A stretch of 5,942 nt of DNA, taken from Bacteroidales bacterium (GTDB lineage: Bacteria; Bacteroidota; Bacteroidia; Bacteroidales; UBA7960). The number at the start of each line of letters is the position of its first letter. Position 1 is the stretch's first letter. Of the stretch, positions 5,936 to 5,942 are shown in pieces. Where the stretch lies: positions 1 through 5,942 of the forward strand of contig PWGY01000016.1 in NCBI GenBank assembly GCA_003554665.1, read 5' to 3'. The position numbers and the translations under genes are program-made. The notes below the pieces were generated by a model that made no database searches, had not been told where the DNA came from, and saw only the letters and a program-made list of their open reading frames with translations.

Positions 5936-5942
5936 GACTAAA

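Larger units (their letters stand above)
5624..5942. other. Non-coding region upstream of argS with phased CCAACAACC motifs
   Basis: These 319 bp hold the argS leader, its putative promoter, two 31-bp repeats and four exact CCAACAACC motifs starting at 5750, 5814, 5846 and 5910, spaced 64, 32 and 64 bp apart. The two middle-to-outer motifs at 5814 and 5910 belong to the 31-bp repeats. No credible gene is present: the only sizeable frame, 5628-5852 on the minus strand, would need a TTG start and overlaps both the promoter and repeat copy 1. Confidence 0.6.

Overview
The window most likely comes from a member of the Bacteroidota, probably a Bacteroidales/Marinilabiliales-like organism. The reasons are a surface protein built from FISUMP domains, a Bacteroidota-style FN3 module and 'GIGTxSP' motifs, a TAnnTTTG-type promoter box upstream of argS, an A-rich start region instead of a strong Shine-Dalgarno, and degenerate intergenic repeats typical of this group. 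The placement is inferred from sequence character; no search was run.

Positions 2-3652 (+) carry one very large coding region that is open at the left window edge. It is a modular, presumably secreted or surface-exposed fibrous protein. In order it has a GIGTxSP motif, 23 uninterrupted 14-residue YadA/Hep_Hag-like head repeats, a head cap, three more GIGTxSP/GLGTxDP motifs with beta-rich linkers, an 'AQDAATKAYVD' neck with a short helix, a FISUMP domain, an FN3-like domain and a second FISUMP domain that ends at the stop codon. No membrane anchor or sorting domain is recognisable at its C-terminus. The true start and any signal peptide lie outside the window.

Positions 3653-3811 separate two convergent genes and hold no credible gene. 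This stretch contains degenerate low-complexity sequence and one bulged hairpin.

Positions 3812-5623 (-) encode a complete arginyl-tRNA synthetase (argS). A plausible Bacteroidota promoter lies about 100 bp upstream of its start. Positions 5624-5942 are otherwise non-coding and contain two copies of an intergenic repeat with a small GC hairpin, plus four phased CCAACAACC motifs.

The two genes are convergent and functionally unrelated: a housekeeping translation enzyme beside an accessory, repeat-driven surface protein. I see no new enzymatic or defence system here. The most interesting material is the composite adhesin-like protein, its DNA-level repeat dynamics and the repeat upstream of argS.
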